Source of the DNA: Rhizobiaceae bacterium
Lineage (GTDB): Bacteria > Pseudomonadota > Alphaproteobacteria > Rhizobiales > Rhizobiaceae
Direction of reading: 5' to 3'
Length of the DNA: 64,000 nucleotides
NCBI GenBank assembly: GCA_019635755.1
Contig: JAHBYW010000006.1
Coordinates: 130,001 to 194,000, forward strand
Below, in pieces: positions 10,869 to 19,927 of the stretch (position 1 is its first letter; each line of letters opens with the position of its first letter). Made by a program: the position numbers and the translations under genes. The notes beneath the pieces were generated by a model. That model made no database searches. It was not told where the DNA came from and saw only the letters and a list, made by a program, of their open reading frames with translations.

Positions 10869-11912
10869 TCACGCCGAGGCCGGAAACACCGCCCATCGCG
10901 TCGGACGAAACGCGACCCTGCTTTTTTGCGCCGCGGCATGGTCGATCGGCACTTCGATCTCGACGCGGTGGTGCTCCGGTCCGATCTCCAGCTCGATGCG
11001 CCTGGTGCCGGCGACACGGCGGCTGGACGAGACCGTGCCGGCGATGCAGCCGCCGCAGCCGTCCAGCAGTTCAACGTCTTGCGGCCGGAAATGCAGGGTC
11101 GCCCTGCCGCCCGGCGCGTCGGCCGCCTTCAGGCCGATGGGCCGGTCCTCCAGCCAGAGCTCGCCATTCTCGACGCGAACCGGCAGGCCGCTCGATTCGC
11201 CGATGAAGGAGTAGACAAAAGGCGAGTTGGGACGGTCATAGACCTCGTCCGCCGACCCCACCTGCTCGACTCGGCCCTGGCTCATCACCACCACGCGGTC
11301 GGCGAGCTCCAGCGCCTCCTCCTGGTCGTGGGTGACGAAGACGGTTGTATGGCCGGTGCGGTCGTGAATCTCCCGCAGCCAGCGGCGCAGTTCGCGCCGC
11401 ACCTGGGCATCGAGCGCGCCGAACGGCTCGTCGAGGAGCAGGACGCGCGGCTCGATCGCCAGCGCACGCGCCAGCGCGACACGCTGGCGCTGGCCGCCGG
11501 ACAGCTGGTTGGGGTAGCGGTTCTCGAGCCCGGCGAGCTGTACGAGGTCGAGCAGTTCCATCGCGCGGCGTCGGATGTCGGCCGTGGCAGGCCGGGTGGC
11601 GGCTGGCCGGACCTTGAGACCGAAGCCGATGTTCTCCCCCACCGTCATGTTCCTGAACAGGGCGTAGTGCTGGAACACGAAGCCCACATTGCGCTCCTGG
11701 ACGGATTTGCGCGAAGCGTCCTCGTCGCCGAACAGGATTGCGCCCGACGTTGGAAAGTCGAGTCCGGCAATCAGGCGCAGCAGCGTCGTCTTGCCCGAAC
11801 CGGAGGGTCCAAGCAGCGCGATCAGTTCGCCCGAGCGGATGTCCAGCGAAACGTCTTCGAGCGCCGGGAAGCGGTCGAATTCCTTGCGGACGTTGCGGAT
11901 GCTGAGTTCCAT
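10869..11912 (-). CDS. cysA: Sulfate/thiosulfate import ABC transporter ATP-binding protein
   Basis: A 347-aa cytosolic ATPase energising sulfate uptake. It has Walker [10 protein letters not shown] (~residues 37-45), Q-loop FQHYALF, signature [15 protein letters not shown], Walker [12 protein letters not shown] and H-loop [10 protein letters not shown]-terminal regulatory domain begins near residue 235 and includes FRPQDVELL. It follows cysW on the same strand after a 128-nt gap containing a palindromic repeat, and is last gene of the sbp-cysT-cysW-cysA unit. Start ATG 11912 has GAGGAGACGG upstream. Confidence 0.95.
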   Translation of the reverse strand: MELSIRNVRKEFDRFPALEDVSLDIRSGELIALLGPSGSGKTTLLRLIAGLDFPTSGAILFGDEDASRKSVQERNVGFVFQHYALFRNMTVGENIGFGLKVRPAATRPATADIRRRAMELLDLVQLAGLENRYPNQLSGGQRQRVALARALAIEPRVLLLDEPFGALDAQVRRELRRWLREIHDRTGHTTVFVTHDQEEALELADRVVVMSQGRVEQVGSADEVYDRPNSPFVYSFIGESSGLPVRVENGELWLEDRPIGLKAADAPGGRATLHFRPQDVELLDGCGGCIAGTVSSSRRVAGTRRIELEIGPEHHRVEIEVPIDHAAAQKSRVAFRPTRWAVFPASA

Positions 11913-11991
11913 CGCCGTCTCCTCGACTACAGCATCCGGCAGCAAGGTGGCATCACCCTGCGGTGCACAAATGCAGCCAGATCAATTGGAC

Positions 11992-12042
11992 AGACCATGG
12001 TTCACCTCGAAAACCGCTGTGCACTTTTCGGAATCATGGTCT
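11992..12042. repeat. Hyphomicrobiales-type palindromic repeat between cysW and cysA
   Basis: AGACCATGGTTC and GAATCATGGTCT form outer arms about 50 nt apart, with an inner CGAAAACCG...CACTTTTCGG pair. This composition is that of a very widespread intergenic palindrome in Mesorhizobium/Rhizobium relatives. The cysW stop codon lies inside its right edge. In the mRNA it would form a hairpin between the two genes and could stabilise or attenuate the transcript. Confidence 0.7.
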
Positions 12043-12931
12043 AGTGGCCTGCGCGGGTGGCGGCGAGCTGGTCGGCATAGCGCCACTCCAGCCATGACTT
12101 TATGGCGAGCGTGACCAGCGCCAAACCTGCCAGCACAGCCGCGAGGCTGAATGCCGACACCTGTGCCATCGCCCGGAACTCCTGGTAGTAGAGTTCGATC
12201 TGCAGCGGCATGGTCACCGTCTCGCCGCGAAGCTTGCCCGAGATCACGGCGACGGCGCCGAACTCGCCCATCGCGCGCGCGTTGCAGAGCAGGACGCCGT
12301 AGAGCAGCGCCCATTTCACGTTGGGCAGGGTGACGTACCAGAAGGTCTGCCATCCCGATGCGCCGAGCGAGATTGCGGCCTCCTCGTCGCCCGTTCCCTG
12401 ATCCTGCATCAGCGGGATCAGCTCGCGCGCAACGAACGGAAAGGTGACGAAGATCGTCGCCAGCACCACACCCGGCACGGCAAAGATGACACGCACCCCG
12501 TAGTCCTCGAGCAGCCAGGCGCCGATCGGCGTGAAGGGACCGAGCAGCAGCACGTAGACAAGCCCCGCCACCACCGGCGACACCGAGAAGGGCAGGTCGA
12601 TGAGCGTGATGAGGAAGGCCCGGCCCGGGAAGCGGTATTTGGCGATCGCCCAGGCGGCGGCGATGCCGAAGATCATGTTGCAGGGCACCGCGACGGCTGC
12701 GACCAGGAGGGTCAGGCCGATCGCCGCGACCGCATCCGCGTCGCGGAACGTCGACAGCGCCGCGCCGATGCCGAGGCCGAGGGCCTGGACGAAGACGACG
12801 AGGAGCGGAACGACCAGGAGGACCGCGACGACGACGATGGTCAGCGCGATGAGGGCCGCCCTGACGGGCCACGCCTCCGTCGTCGGCGACAGCTGCGCCG
12901 CGTCGGCGGCGGAGAGGTCGGGATCAGACAT
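12041..12931 (-). CDS. cysW: Sulfate ABC transporter permease CysW
   Basis: A 296-aa inner-membrane subunit. A polar N-terminus of about 25 residues precedes six hydrophobic helices. The EAA loop with conserved G (AAISLGASGWQTFWYVTLPN, residues ~186-205) docks to CysA. RAMGEFGAVAVISG is the CysW-type sequence following it. ATG 12931 overlaps the end of cysT by 8 nt, indicating translational coupling, and the gene reads toward cysA. Confidence 0.95.
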   Translation of the reverse strand: MSDPDLSAADAAQLSPTTEAWPVRAALIALTIVVVAVLLVVPLLVVFVQALGLGIGAALSTFRDADAVAAIGLTLLVAAVAVPCNMIFGIAAAWAIAKYRFPGRAFLITLIDLPFSVSPVVAGLVYVLLLGPFTPIGAWLLEDYGVRVIFAVPGVVLATIFVTFPFVARELIPLMQDQGTGDEEAAISLGASGWQTFWYVTLPNVKWALLYGVLLCNARAMGEFGAVAVISGKLRGETVTMPLQIELYYQEFRAMAQVSAFSLAAVLAGLALVTLAIKSWLEWRYADQLAATRAGH

Positions 12932-13763
12932 GTCCGAACCTCCGCGTGCTCCAGGTCTGGATCAGGTTGACGGCGAGCAGGATGAGGAAGGAGACCAGCA
13001 GCATGACGGTCGCGATGGCCGCGGCCGCCGCATATTCGCGTTCCTCCAGCCGGAAGACGATGAGCAGGGGCAAGATTTCGGTCTGCCGCGGAATGTTGCC
13101 GGCGATGAAGATCACCGACCCGTATTCGCCGACCGCGCGCGCGAAGGAGAGCGAGAAGCCGGTGAGAATGGCGGGCAGGAGCGGCGGCAGGATCACCCGC
13201 GCGATCGTGGTGCGGCGCGGGGCGCCCAGCGTCGCCGCCGCTTCCTCGACCTCGCGGTTGAAATCCTCCAGGACCGGCTGAACGGTGCGCACGACGAAAG
13301 GCAGGCCGATGAACACCAGCGCGATCCAGATGCCGACGGGCGTGTAAGCGATGGTGATGCCGTAGGGCGCGAAAAGCCTGCCGAACCATCCCTGCGGTAC
13401 GTAGAGCGAGGTCAGCGCGATGCCGGCGACGGCCGTGGGCAGCGCGAAGGGCAGGTCGATGATGGCATCGACGAAACGCCTGGCGAAGAAGCGGTAGCGC
13501 ACCAGCACCCAGGCGATCAGCGTGCCGATGACGACGTTGAACAGCGCCGCGAGCAGCGACGCGCCGAAGCTCAACCTGAGCGCGGCCAGGAAACGCGGGC
13601 CGGTCACGATGCGCTCGAAGGAGGCCCAGTCCAGCTCGAACGTCTTCACGAACAGGCCGAGGATGGGGATCAGAACGATCAGCGACAGGTAGAAGATCGT
13701 AAAGCCGAACGTCAGGCCGAAGCCCGGAAGGATGCTCGGCTGCCGGAACCTGATGCGCGCCAT
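12924..13763 (-). CDS. cysT: Sulfate ABC transporter permease CysT (CysU)
   Basis: A 279-aa inner-membrane permease, partner of CysW. It has six helices, the family signature LPFALPTAVAGIALT near residue 108, the EAA loop AAATLGAPRRTTIARVILPP and RAVGEYGSVIFIAGN. ATG 13763 begins MARIRFRQPSILPGFG, the usual CysT N-terminus; an earlier in-frame start adds 18 residues that are not conserved-looking. It lies 82 nt downstream of the binding-protein gene. Confidence 0.95.
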   Translation of the reverse strand: MARIRFRQPSILPGFGLTFGFTIFYLSLIVLIPILGLFVKTFELDWASFERIVTGPRFLAALRLSFGASLLAALFNVVIGTLIAWVLVRYRFFARRFVDAIIDLPFALPTAVAGIALTSLYVPQGWFGRLFAPYGITIAYTPVGIWIALVFIGLPFVVRTVQPVLEDFNREVEEAAATLGAPRRTTIARVILPPLLPAILTGFSLSFARAVGEYGSVIFIAGNIPRQTEILPLLIVFRLEEREYAAAAAIATVMLLVSFLILLAVNLIQTWSTRRFGHV

Positions 13764-13845
13764 CGGCCAGTCCCCTATGGTCGAAACACTTTGGCGGGCC
13801 GTGGGATCGCGTCCCACGGCCCGCCGCCAGTTTCAGCGGATTCGT

Positions 13846-14865
13846 TCAGTCCTTGGAGTAGATCTGGTCAAAGACGCCGCCATCGCCGAAATGCTCGGGC
13901 TGCGCCTTCTCCCAGCCGCCAAACACGTCGCCGATGGTGATCAGCTTGACCTCGGGAAACGACTTCAGATCGGCCGGATCCACCCGATCGGGATAGAGCG
14001 GCCGGTAGAAGTTGCGTGCGAAGATCTTCTGCGATTCCGCAGAGTAGAGCTCGTCGAGGAACGCCTTGGCGAGTTCGCGGGTGCCCTTGGCGTCGACGTT
14101 CTTGTCGACGATCGCGACCTTCACCTCGGCCAGGATCGACAGCGACGGCACGACGATCTCGTATTCGCCGGCGCCGAACTCCTTCAGCGACAGCAGCGCC
14201 TCGTTCTCCCACGCGATCAGCACGTCGCCGACCTTGTTCTGGACGAAGGTGTTGGTGGAGCCGCGCGCACCGGTGTCGAGCACCGGCACGTTCCGGTAGA
14301 GCGCCGCCACGAATTCCTTGGCCTTCTCCTGGTCGCCGCCGGTCTGCTCGAGCTCGTAGGCCCAGGCGGCGAGGTAGTTCCACCGGGCTCCTCCCGACGT
14401 CTTGGGGTTCGGCGTAATGACCTGCACGCCTTCTTTTACGAGATCGTTCCAGTCCTTGATGCCCTTGGGATTGCCGCCGCGAACGAGGAAGACGATCGTC
14501 GAGGTGTAGGGCGACGACGCGGCCGGGAACTCGGCCTGCCAGCCTGCATCGATCAGGCCGGCCTTCTCGATGGCGAGGATGTCGCCTTCGAGCGGGAAGG
14601 TGACGACGTCGGCCGGCAGGCCCTCGACGACGGCGCGAACCTGCGCGCCGGAGCCGCCATGGCTGTTGCTGACGACGACGTCCTTGCCCGTCTTCTCTTT
14701 CCAGACCTTGGCGAAGTGCTCGGAATATTCGCGATAGAGCTCGCGGGTGGGATCGTAGGACACGTTGTTCAGCGTGTCCTGCGCAAAGGCGAAGCCGAGC
14801 CCGCCGAACTGCACGCCGGCGGCGAGGACGGTCGAGAAGAGGAATGCTTTCGCTCGGTTGGACAT
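13846..14865 (-). CDS. Periplasmic sulfate-binding protein
   Basis: A 339-aa secreted substrate-binding protein of the Sbp/CysP type. A signal peptide (residues 1-28, ending GFAFAQ) precedes DTLNNVSYDPTRELYREY, the conserved start of the mature protein. KDVVVSNSHGGSGAQVRAV is the sulfate-binding loop. It delivers sulfate (or thiosulfate) to CysTW. ATG 14865 has an excellent Shine-Dalgarno (AGGAGGT). An operator-like palindrome at 14893-14911 lies just upstream, so this is the first gene of the unit and probably the regulated one. Confidence 0.93.
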   Translation of the reverse strand: MSNRAKAFLFSTVLAAGVQFGGLGFAFAQDTLNNVSYDPTRELYREYSEHFAKVWKEKTGKDVVVSNSHGGSGAQVRAVVEGLPADVVTFPLEGDILAIEKAGLIDAGWQAEFPAASSPYTSTIVFLVRGGNPKGIKDWNDLVKEGVQVITPNPKTSGGARWNYLAAWAYELEQTGGDQEKAKEFVAALYRNVPVLDTGARGSTNTFVQNKVGDVLIAWENEALLSLKEFGAGEYEIVVPSLSILAEVKVAIVDKNVDAKGTRELAKAFLDELYSAESQKIFARNFYRPLYPDRVDPADLKSFPEVKLITIGDVFGGWEKAQPEHFGDGGVFDQIYSKD

Positions 14866-14892
14866 GATGACCTCCTGAGTGAGACACCTAAA

Positions 14893-14911
14893 CCCTACCA
14901 ACTTGATAGGG
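14893..14911 (-). promoter_or_regulatory. Candidate Rrf2-family operator ahead of the sulfate transport operon
   Basis: CCCTA and TAGGG flank CCAACTTGA (19 bp; reads CCCTATCAAGTTGGTAGGG on the operon strand), 28 nt upstream of the binding-protein start. It sits between that gene and the rrf2 gene. The position and dyad fit a repressor site for the adjacent Rrf2 protein; the assignment is inference. Confidence 0.5.
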
Positions 14912-14980
14912 ATTAGAAACAGGAAGCTCTTCTGTAATCAGGCCGGTTCGGGGAACGCGGTTCCAAATTCGGCCCGAAGG

Positions 14981-15406
14981 CTAGGAACTCTCGACCACGG
15001 ACAGGGCAGCGCCATCGGCGATGGTCGTCTTGTCCAGCACCGCGCGGGTGGCGTCGGCGACCCTGCTAAAGACATGCCTTATCTCGCAGGCCGCCTCGTC
15101 GTGGCAGTCGTCGCAGCGGCGGTAGGCGATGCGGCTGAGGCAGGGCAGCGGCGCGACGGGACCGTCGATGATCCGCAGCACTTCGCCGAATGTGAGCCGG
15201 TCCGCGGGACGCAGAAGCGCGTAGCCGCCTTCCTTGCCGCGCCGGCTGTAGACGATGCCGTGATGGTTCAGCTGGAGCAGGATCTGCTCGAGGAACTTGT
15301 GCGGGATCGCCTGGCGCCGGGAGATGTCCTGGATCGTCAGCGACCGTCCGTCGCGCGCGAGCAGAATGAGCGCGCGGAGCGCGTATTTTGCCTTCTGCGA
15401 GATCAC
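14981..15406 (-). CDS. Rrf2-family transcriptional regulator
   Basis: A 141-aa winged-helix protein. ISQKAKYALRALILLA opens the DNA-binding domain, SRRQAIPHKFLEQILLQL is the recognition region and GGYALLRP the wing. Three cysteines near the C-terminus (CLSRIAYRRCDDCHDEAACE) match the IscR-like cysteine cluster positions, so Fe-S or redox sensing is possible. Its place directly upstream of the sulfate importer on the same strand suggests a CymR-like role in sulfur control; that is inference. GTG 15406 is taken as start because the conserved domain begins there; the frame is open further upstream. Confidence 0.85.
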   Translation of the reverse strand: MISQKAKYALRALILLARDGRSLTIQDISRRQAIPHKFLEQILLQLNHHGIVYSRRGKEGGYALLRPADRLTFGEVLRIIDGPVAPLPCLSRIAYRRCDDCHDEAACEIRHVFSRVADATRAVLDKTTIADGAALSVVESS

Positions 15407-15721
15407 CGGGCGCCCAAGCCGACCAAAGTCTAGTGACCAGATCGAGTTATGGGCTAACCAGGCCGACCGCAAGCCCCAAGCGCCGCCTGGTCCGACCAAG
15501 CGGCCCTCTGGCCTTATTCCACGCCCGGCTATTGTCCGACAAATGGCTTGCGCGCGGATTTTTTACGGGTTACGAAAAAATGCTGGGCCAATGCGGCGCG
15601 GGGAAACCGCGGCGCCAACGAGGAGTCCGGCGATGCACGGCCGGAGGGGTTCTTGCCGTGCCGACGTTGGTGGACCCGATGCATCGTCGATGCATCCGCC
15701 GGCGGCGGGGAGGATGCGGCA
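15407..15721. other. Divergent intergenic region between rrf2 and xylB
   Basis: A 315-bp stretch without a convincing gene. It must hold the rrf2 promoter on the minus strand and the xylBA promoter on the plus strand. An AT-rich patch around 15560-15590 (GGATTTTTTACGGG, then GAAAAAATG) and a striking tandem GATGCATC dyad at 15678-15696 are the only features seen. Confidence 0.6.
15678..15696 (+). promoter_or_regulatory. Candidate operator upstream of xylB
   Basis: GATGCATCGTCGATGCATC is two copies of the self-complementary octamer GATGCATC separated by GTC, ending 25 nt before the xylB start. Such a symmetric site is what a dimeric repressor would bind; a XylR-type regulator is not encoded in this window. 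Confidence 0.4.
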
Positions 15722-17176
15722 ATGTATCTCGGGATCGATCTCGGCACCTCGGGTGTCAAGGCGCTTCTCATCGACGCCAACCAGAGGATCGTCGCGTCCG
15801 CGAACGGCGCGCTCGACGTGTCGCGCCCGCATGCCGGCTGGTCCGAACAGGCGCCGGCGGACTGGATCGCCGCCACCGAGGACGCCGTCGGCCAGCTCAA
15901 GCGGTCGCACCCGCGCGAGCTCGCGGCGGTCAAGGGGATCGGCCTGTCCGGCCAGATGCATGGCGCGACGCTGCTCGATGCGGCCGACGCGGTGCTGCGG
16001 CCCTGCATCCTGTGGAACGACACGCGCAGCTTCGCCGAGGCGGCAGAGCTCGACGTCAACCCGCTGTTCCGGCCGCTGACCGGCAACATCGTCTTCCCCG
16101 GCTTCACGGCGCCGAAGCTCGCCTGGGTGCGCAACAACGAGCCCGACATCTTCGAGCGGGTGGCGAAGGTCCTGCTGCCCAAGGACTACCTTCGACTGTG
16201 GCTGACGGGTGAACACATCTCCGAAATGTCGGACTCGGCCGGCACGTCCTGGCTCGACGTCGCGCGGCGCGACTGGTCGGCCGACCTGCTCGCCGCGACC
16301 GGGCTCGGCGTCGAGCATATGCCTGCGCTGGTGGAAGGGACCCAGCATGGCGGCACGCTGCGGCGCCAGCTGGCCGATACATGGGGGATCGGCGGTGACG
16401 TGGTCGTCGCCGGCGGTGCGGGCGACAACGCCGCTTCCGCCTGCGGCATGGGCACGGTGAGCGAAGGACAGGCCTTCGTGTCGATCGGAACGTCCGGCGT
16501 GCTGTTCGCCGCCAACGCGGCGTATCTGCCGAACCCCGAGAGTGCCGTGCACACATTCTGCCACGCGTTGCCGAACGCCTGGCACCAGATGGGCGTGATC
16601 CTGTCCGCGACGGATTCGCTGAACTGGCTTTCCTCGGTCACCGGTCGCGACGCCGGGCAACTGACCGGCGAACTCGGCGAGACGCTCAAGGCGCCCACCG
16701 GCGTGACGTTCCTGCCCTACCTGTCGGGCGAACGCACACCGCACAACGATGCGGTCATCCGCGGCTCGTTCACGGGCCTCGGCCACGAGTCGGACCGTGC
16801 CGTGCTGACCCAGGCCGTGCTGGAGGGCGTCGCCTTCGCGTTCCGCGACAGCCTCGAAGCGCTGCGCTCCGCCGGCACCGACCTCGCACGCGTCACGGCG
16901 ATCGGCGGCGGCTCGCGCTCGCGCTACTGGCTGAAGGCCATCGCCACGGCGCTGGACGTCCCGGTTGATCTGCCCGGCGACGGCGATTTCGGCGCTGCCT
17001 TCGGCGCCGCGCGGCTGGGCCTCATCGCCGCAGAGAACGCCGATCCCCTTTCCGTCTGCACGCCGCCGCCGACCGCCGGCTCGATCGAGCCCGAACGGGC
17101 GCTTTCGGGCGCCTTTGCAGATGCCTACCATCGCTACCGCGCCCTTTACCCCGCGATCAGAGGAGTATCATCGTGA
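15722..17176 (+). CDS. xylB: Xylulokinase
   Basis: A 484-aa FGGY-family kinase converting D-xylulose to xylulose 5-phosphate. The N-terminal [18 protein letters not shown] is the ATP phosphate-1 loop, [12 protein letters not shown] the substrate region, and [16 protein letters not shown] and [10 protein letters not shown]-like motifs ([13 protein letters not shown]) lie in the C-terminal ATPase fold. Start ATG 15722 follows GGGGAGGATGCGGCA. Its stop overlaps the GTG start of xylA (GTGA), so the two are translated together. Confidence 0.95.
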   Translation: MYLGIDLGTSGVKALLIDANQRIVASANGALDVSRPHAGWSEQAPADWIAATEDAVGQLKRSHPRELAAVKGIGLSGQMHGATLLDAADAVLRPCILWNDTRSFAEAAELDVNPLFRPLTGNIVFPGFTAPKLAWVRNNEPDIFERVAKVLLPKDYLRLWLTGEHISEMSDSAGTSWLDVARRDWSADLLAATGLGVEHMPALVEGTQHGGTLRRQLADTWGIGGDVVVAGGAGDNAASACGMGTVSEGQAFVSIGTSGVLFAANAAYLPNPESAVHTFCHALPNAWHQMGVILSATDSLNWLSSVTGRDAGQLTGELGETLKAPTGVTFLPYLSGERTPHNDAVIRGSFTGLGHESDRAVLTQAVLEGVAFAFRDSLEALRSAGTDLARVTAIGGGSRSRYWLKAIATALDVPVDLPGDGDFGAAFGAARLGLIAAENADPLSVCTPPPTAGSIEPERALSGAFADAYHRYRALYPAIRGVSS

Positions 17177-18483
17177 GCACCGGCTTCTTCGGCGACATCA
17201 AGCCCATCCGATACGAGGGTCCGGATTCGAAGAACCCGCTCGCCTACCGCTTCTACGACAGGGACGAGGTCGTTCTGGGCAAGCGGCTGGAGGATCACCT
17301 GCGCTTCGCGGTCGCCTACTGGCACTCCTTTGCCTGGCCCGGTGGCGACCCGTTCGGCGGCCAGACCTTCGAACGCCCCTGGTTCGGCGACGACATGAAG
17401 GCGGCGAAGCTGAAGGCCGACGTGGCGTTCGAGATGTTCACGCTGCTGGGCGTCCCCTATTTCTGCTTCCATGATGCCGACGTGCGGCCCGAAGCCTCGA
17501 CGTTTGCCGAGAGCGCGGCCCGGCTCGACGAGATCACGACCTATTTCGAATCGAAGATGAAGAAGACCGGCGTGAAGCTCCTGTGGGGCACCGCCAACCT
17601 CTTCTCGCATCGGCGCTTCATGGCGGGCGCGGCCACCAATCCCGACCCGGACATCTTCACCTATGCTGCGGCGACCGTGAAGAAGTGCATGGACGTCACC
17701 AAGCGCCTCAAGGGCGAGAACTACGTGCTGTGGGGCGGCCGAGAGGGCTACGAGACGCTGCTCAACACCGACCTGGCGCGCGAGATGGACCAGGCCGGCC
17801 GCTTCCTGTCGATGGTCATCGACTACAAGCACAAGATCGGCTTCAAGGGCACGATCCTGATCGAGCCGAAGCCGCAGGAGCCGACCAAGCACCAATACGA
17901 CTACGACGTCGCGACGGTCTACGGCTTCCTGAAGAAGTACGGTCTTGAGAAGGAGGTGAAGGTCAACATCGAGCAGGGCCACGCGATCCTGGCCGGCCAC
18001 TCCTTCGAGCACGAACTGGCGATGGCCAATGCGCTCGGCATCTTCGGGTCGATCGACATGAACCGCAACGACTACCAGTCGGGCTGGGACACCGACCAGT
18101 TCCCCAACAACGTTCCCGAGATGGCCCTTGCCTTCTACCAGATCCTGTCGGGCGGCGGTTTCAAGACGGGCGGCACGAACTTCGACGCGAAGCTGCGCCG
18201 CCAGTCGCTCGATGCCGAGGACCTGCTGATCGCGCATATCGGCGGCATGGACGCCTGCGCGCGCGGCCTCAAGGCGGCGGCGAAGATGATCCAGGACAAG
18301 GCGCTGTCGGGGCCGCTGGATGCGCGTTACGCCGGCTGGAAGTCCGCCGAAGGCAAGGCGATCCTGGCCGGCAAGCGGACGCTCGAGGACCTCGCCGAGC
18401 GCGTCGTCTCGAAGAAGCTCGAACCGAAGCCGAGGTCCGGCAAGCAGGAACTGCTGGAGAACGTCGTCAACCGGTATGTTTGA
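17173..18483 (+). CDS. xylA: Xylose isomerase
   Basis: A 436-aa TIM-barrel metalloenzyme interconverting D-xylose and D-xylulose. The catalytic His is in [11 protein letters not shown] (~residues 97-107). [13 protein letters not shown], the metal ligands in [17 protein letters not shown] and [20 protein letters not shown] are all present. GTG 17173 is preceded by AGAGGAG and overlaps the xylB stop, so the GTG start is supported by both spacing and coupling. Length matches the bacterial class II enzymes. Confidence 0.97.
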   Translation: MSTGFFGDIKPIRYEGPDSKNPLAYRFYDRDEVVLGKRLEDHLRFAVAYWHSFAWPGGDPFGGQTFERPWFGDDMKAAKLKADVAFEMFTLLGVPYFCFHDADVRPEASTFAESAARLDEITTYFESKMKKTGVKLLWGTANLFSHRRFMAGAATNPDPDIFTYAAATVKKCMDVTKRLKGENYVLWGGREGYETLLNTDLAREMDQAGRFLSMVIDYKHKIGFKGTILIEPKPQEPTKHQYDYDVATVYGFLKKYGLEKEVKVNIEQGHAILAGHSFEHELAMANALGIFGSIDMNRNDYQSGWDTDQFPNNVPEMALAFYQILSGGGFKTGGTNFDAKLRRQSLDAEDLLIAHIGGMDACARGLKAAAKMIQDKALSGPLDARYAGWKSAEGKAILAGKRTLEDLAERVVSKKLEPKPRSGKQELLENVVNRYV

Positions 18484-18704
18484 CGAAGAGCGGGCGGGTA
18501 CCGGCCTCAAGCCGGTGTCGGCCCGCGCCAACCGTGCTGGCGGATGATCGCAAGTGGCCGTGTGGCCGGGCTCGTCTCCTCCAGCTTGGACCCCCAGTTG
18601 CGGCCCCCAGACATGAAGCGGGCGAAGACGTCGGCGGAGCTGTGGCCGTCAACGGTCGCCGCTTCGGCCGTGAGGCCGTGCGATGTCGCCGTTGGGTCGC
18701 CCAG

Positions 18705-19802
18705 TCAAACGATTTCGAACCCGGTCGCGGCGACGATTGCGCCATTGGCCATCAGCTCGACGCGGTGGTGCCCGGGGAAGTGCTTGCGCGTCGTGAAGTC
18801 CCGCATGACCTGGCCGATCGACAGGTCCAGCGAGCCGCCCGGCGCAAGATCGCACTCCTTCAGCTTGAAGACCTTGCGCGACGCCGTGCCATTCTTCTTC
18901 ACGTAGTGGATCGCATAGTCGACAACCAGCCGCTGCGCGGTGCGCGACGCGGACAGCAGGCGCGCCTCGATGCGGATCCGGTCGCCCAGCATGATGCGCG
19001 CCGGAGACACGGCGAAGCGTCCGACCTCGACCTCGGCCGTCGATCCGGCACCGATGACGGCCAGCGCGCGGCGGTCGCCTCGCTTGATCAGGGTGCGCAG
19101 GGCGTGCCGCGCTATCCATGCCGTTCCGGAGTCGTGCTTCGGCCAGCGGTCGAGCCGAGACAGCACCCAGTCCGGATGGGTCTTGGTGATGTCGTTCAAA
19201 TGATTGGCCACCGACTTGCGGACATAAAGGCTCGGATCGCGCTTCAAGGCATCGAGGACAGGCCCCACCGGCGACGGATCGTCGATCAGCGCCTTGATCT
19301 GGAACGACCATGGCAGGCGCGGCCGGCTGCCCTCGCTGGCGAGACGGCGGACATGCTCGTTCTCGTCCCGCGCCCAGTCCCGCATGGTGGCGATCGAGCG
19401 CTCGAGGTCCCGCAGGATGAAGGGTCGAACCGCGAATTCGGAGGTCCCGAACCGCGTCAGGGTCTTCAGGGCGGCCATGGACGCGTCGAAGCGATCGCCG
19501 CCGCACAGCGCGACATAGTCGGAGAAGGAGATCGCGGCGAAGGAGTGATCGAGCCCCGGCGCCGCCCGGCAGAGGATATCGACGTCGGTCGCGAAGTCGC
19601 CGGTCAGGGTCTCGCGCAGGCTGGTGGCGATCTGGCGGACGCGCTGCATGATGCCGAGCGCGTCGAGGTCGGCGGTCGCCAGGCGCTCGAATCGGCGGGC
19701 GTCGAAGCGGACGTGCACGGCCCGCACTGCCGTGGCGATCCGCGCGATCCGTGCGCGGTCGAGGATTTCCTTGAGGAGAAAGGGCGTCGGTTCTTCAGTC
19801 AT
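18705..19802 (-). CDS. AlkC-like DNA alkylation repair glycosylase
   Basis: A 365-aa protein of the HEAT-like-repeat DNA glycosylase superfamily (AlkC/AlkD), which excises N3- and N7-alkylated purines. Helical repeats fill residues ~1-250 (SFSDYVALCGGDRFDASMAAL, RPFILRDLERSIATMRDWA, VRKSVANHLNDITKTHPDWV). Residues ~255-365 are beta-rich (VGRFAVSPARIMLGDRIRIE to GHHRVELMANGAIV), as expected for the C-terminal Ig-like domain that distinguishes AlkC from AlkD. It is an isolated gene between xylA and uxuA, convergent with xylA; no LexA or Ada-box was recognised upstream. Confidence 0.85.
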   Translation of the reverse strand: MTEEPTPFLLKEILDRARIARIATAVRAVHVRFDARRFERLATADLDALGIMQRVRQIATSLRETLTGDFATDVDILCRAAPGLDHSFAAISFSDYVALCGGDRFDASMAALKTLTRFGTSEFAVRPFILRDLERSIATMRDWARDENEHVRRLASEGSRPRLPWSFQIKALIDDPSPVGPVLDALKRDPSLYVRKSVANHLNDITKTHPDWVLSRLDRWPKHDSGTAWIARHALRTLIKRGDRRALAVIGAGSTAEVEVGRFAVSPARIMLGDRIRIEARLLSASRTAQRLVVDYAIHYVKKNGTASRKVFKLKECDLAPGGSLDLSIGQVMRDFTTRKHFPGHHRVELMANGAIVAATGFEIV

Positions 19803-19886
19803 TCGCCTCCTCTATCACGGCGGACGCGCGCGGGATGTCAGGAGCAAGCTCGTGTACAAACGATTCCGCGCCTTGAGGCGATCCCG

Positions 19887-19904
19887 AAACTGGAATACGA
19901 GTTT
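19887..19904 (+). promoter_or_regulatory. Imperfect dyad upstream of uxuA
   Basis: AAACT and AGTTT flank GGAATACG, 24 nt before the uxuA start. The inner part is only partly symmetric. It is a possible binding site for the GntR regulator encoded three genes downstream, but shares little sequence with the stronger dyad at 23466-23483. Confidence 0.3.
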
Positions 19905-19927
19905 TGGAGAAGGTCAGAGGAGTTCAG

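Noticed and set aside
12600-14916. Long plus-strand frames opposite cysT, cysW and the sulfate-binding gene
   Set aside because: Arg/Asp/Glu-rich shadow sequence without motifs; the minus strand encodes a complete sulfate importer.
19803-19927. LexA or Ada-type site upstream of the AlkC-like gene
   Set aside because: No GTTC-N7-GTTC or recognisable Ada box was found in the gap shared with uxuA.
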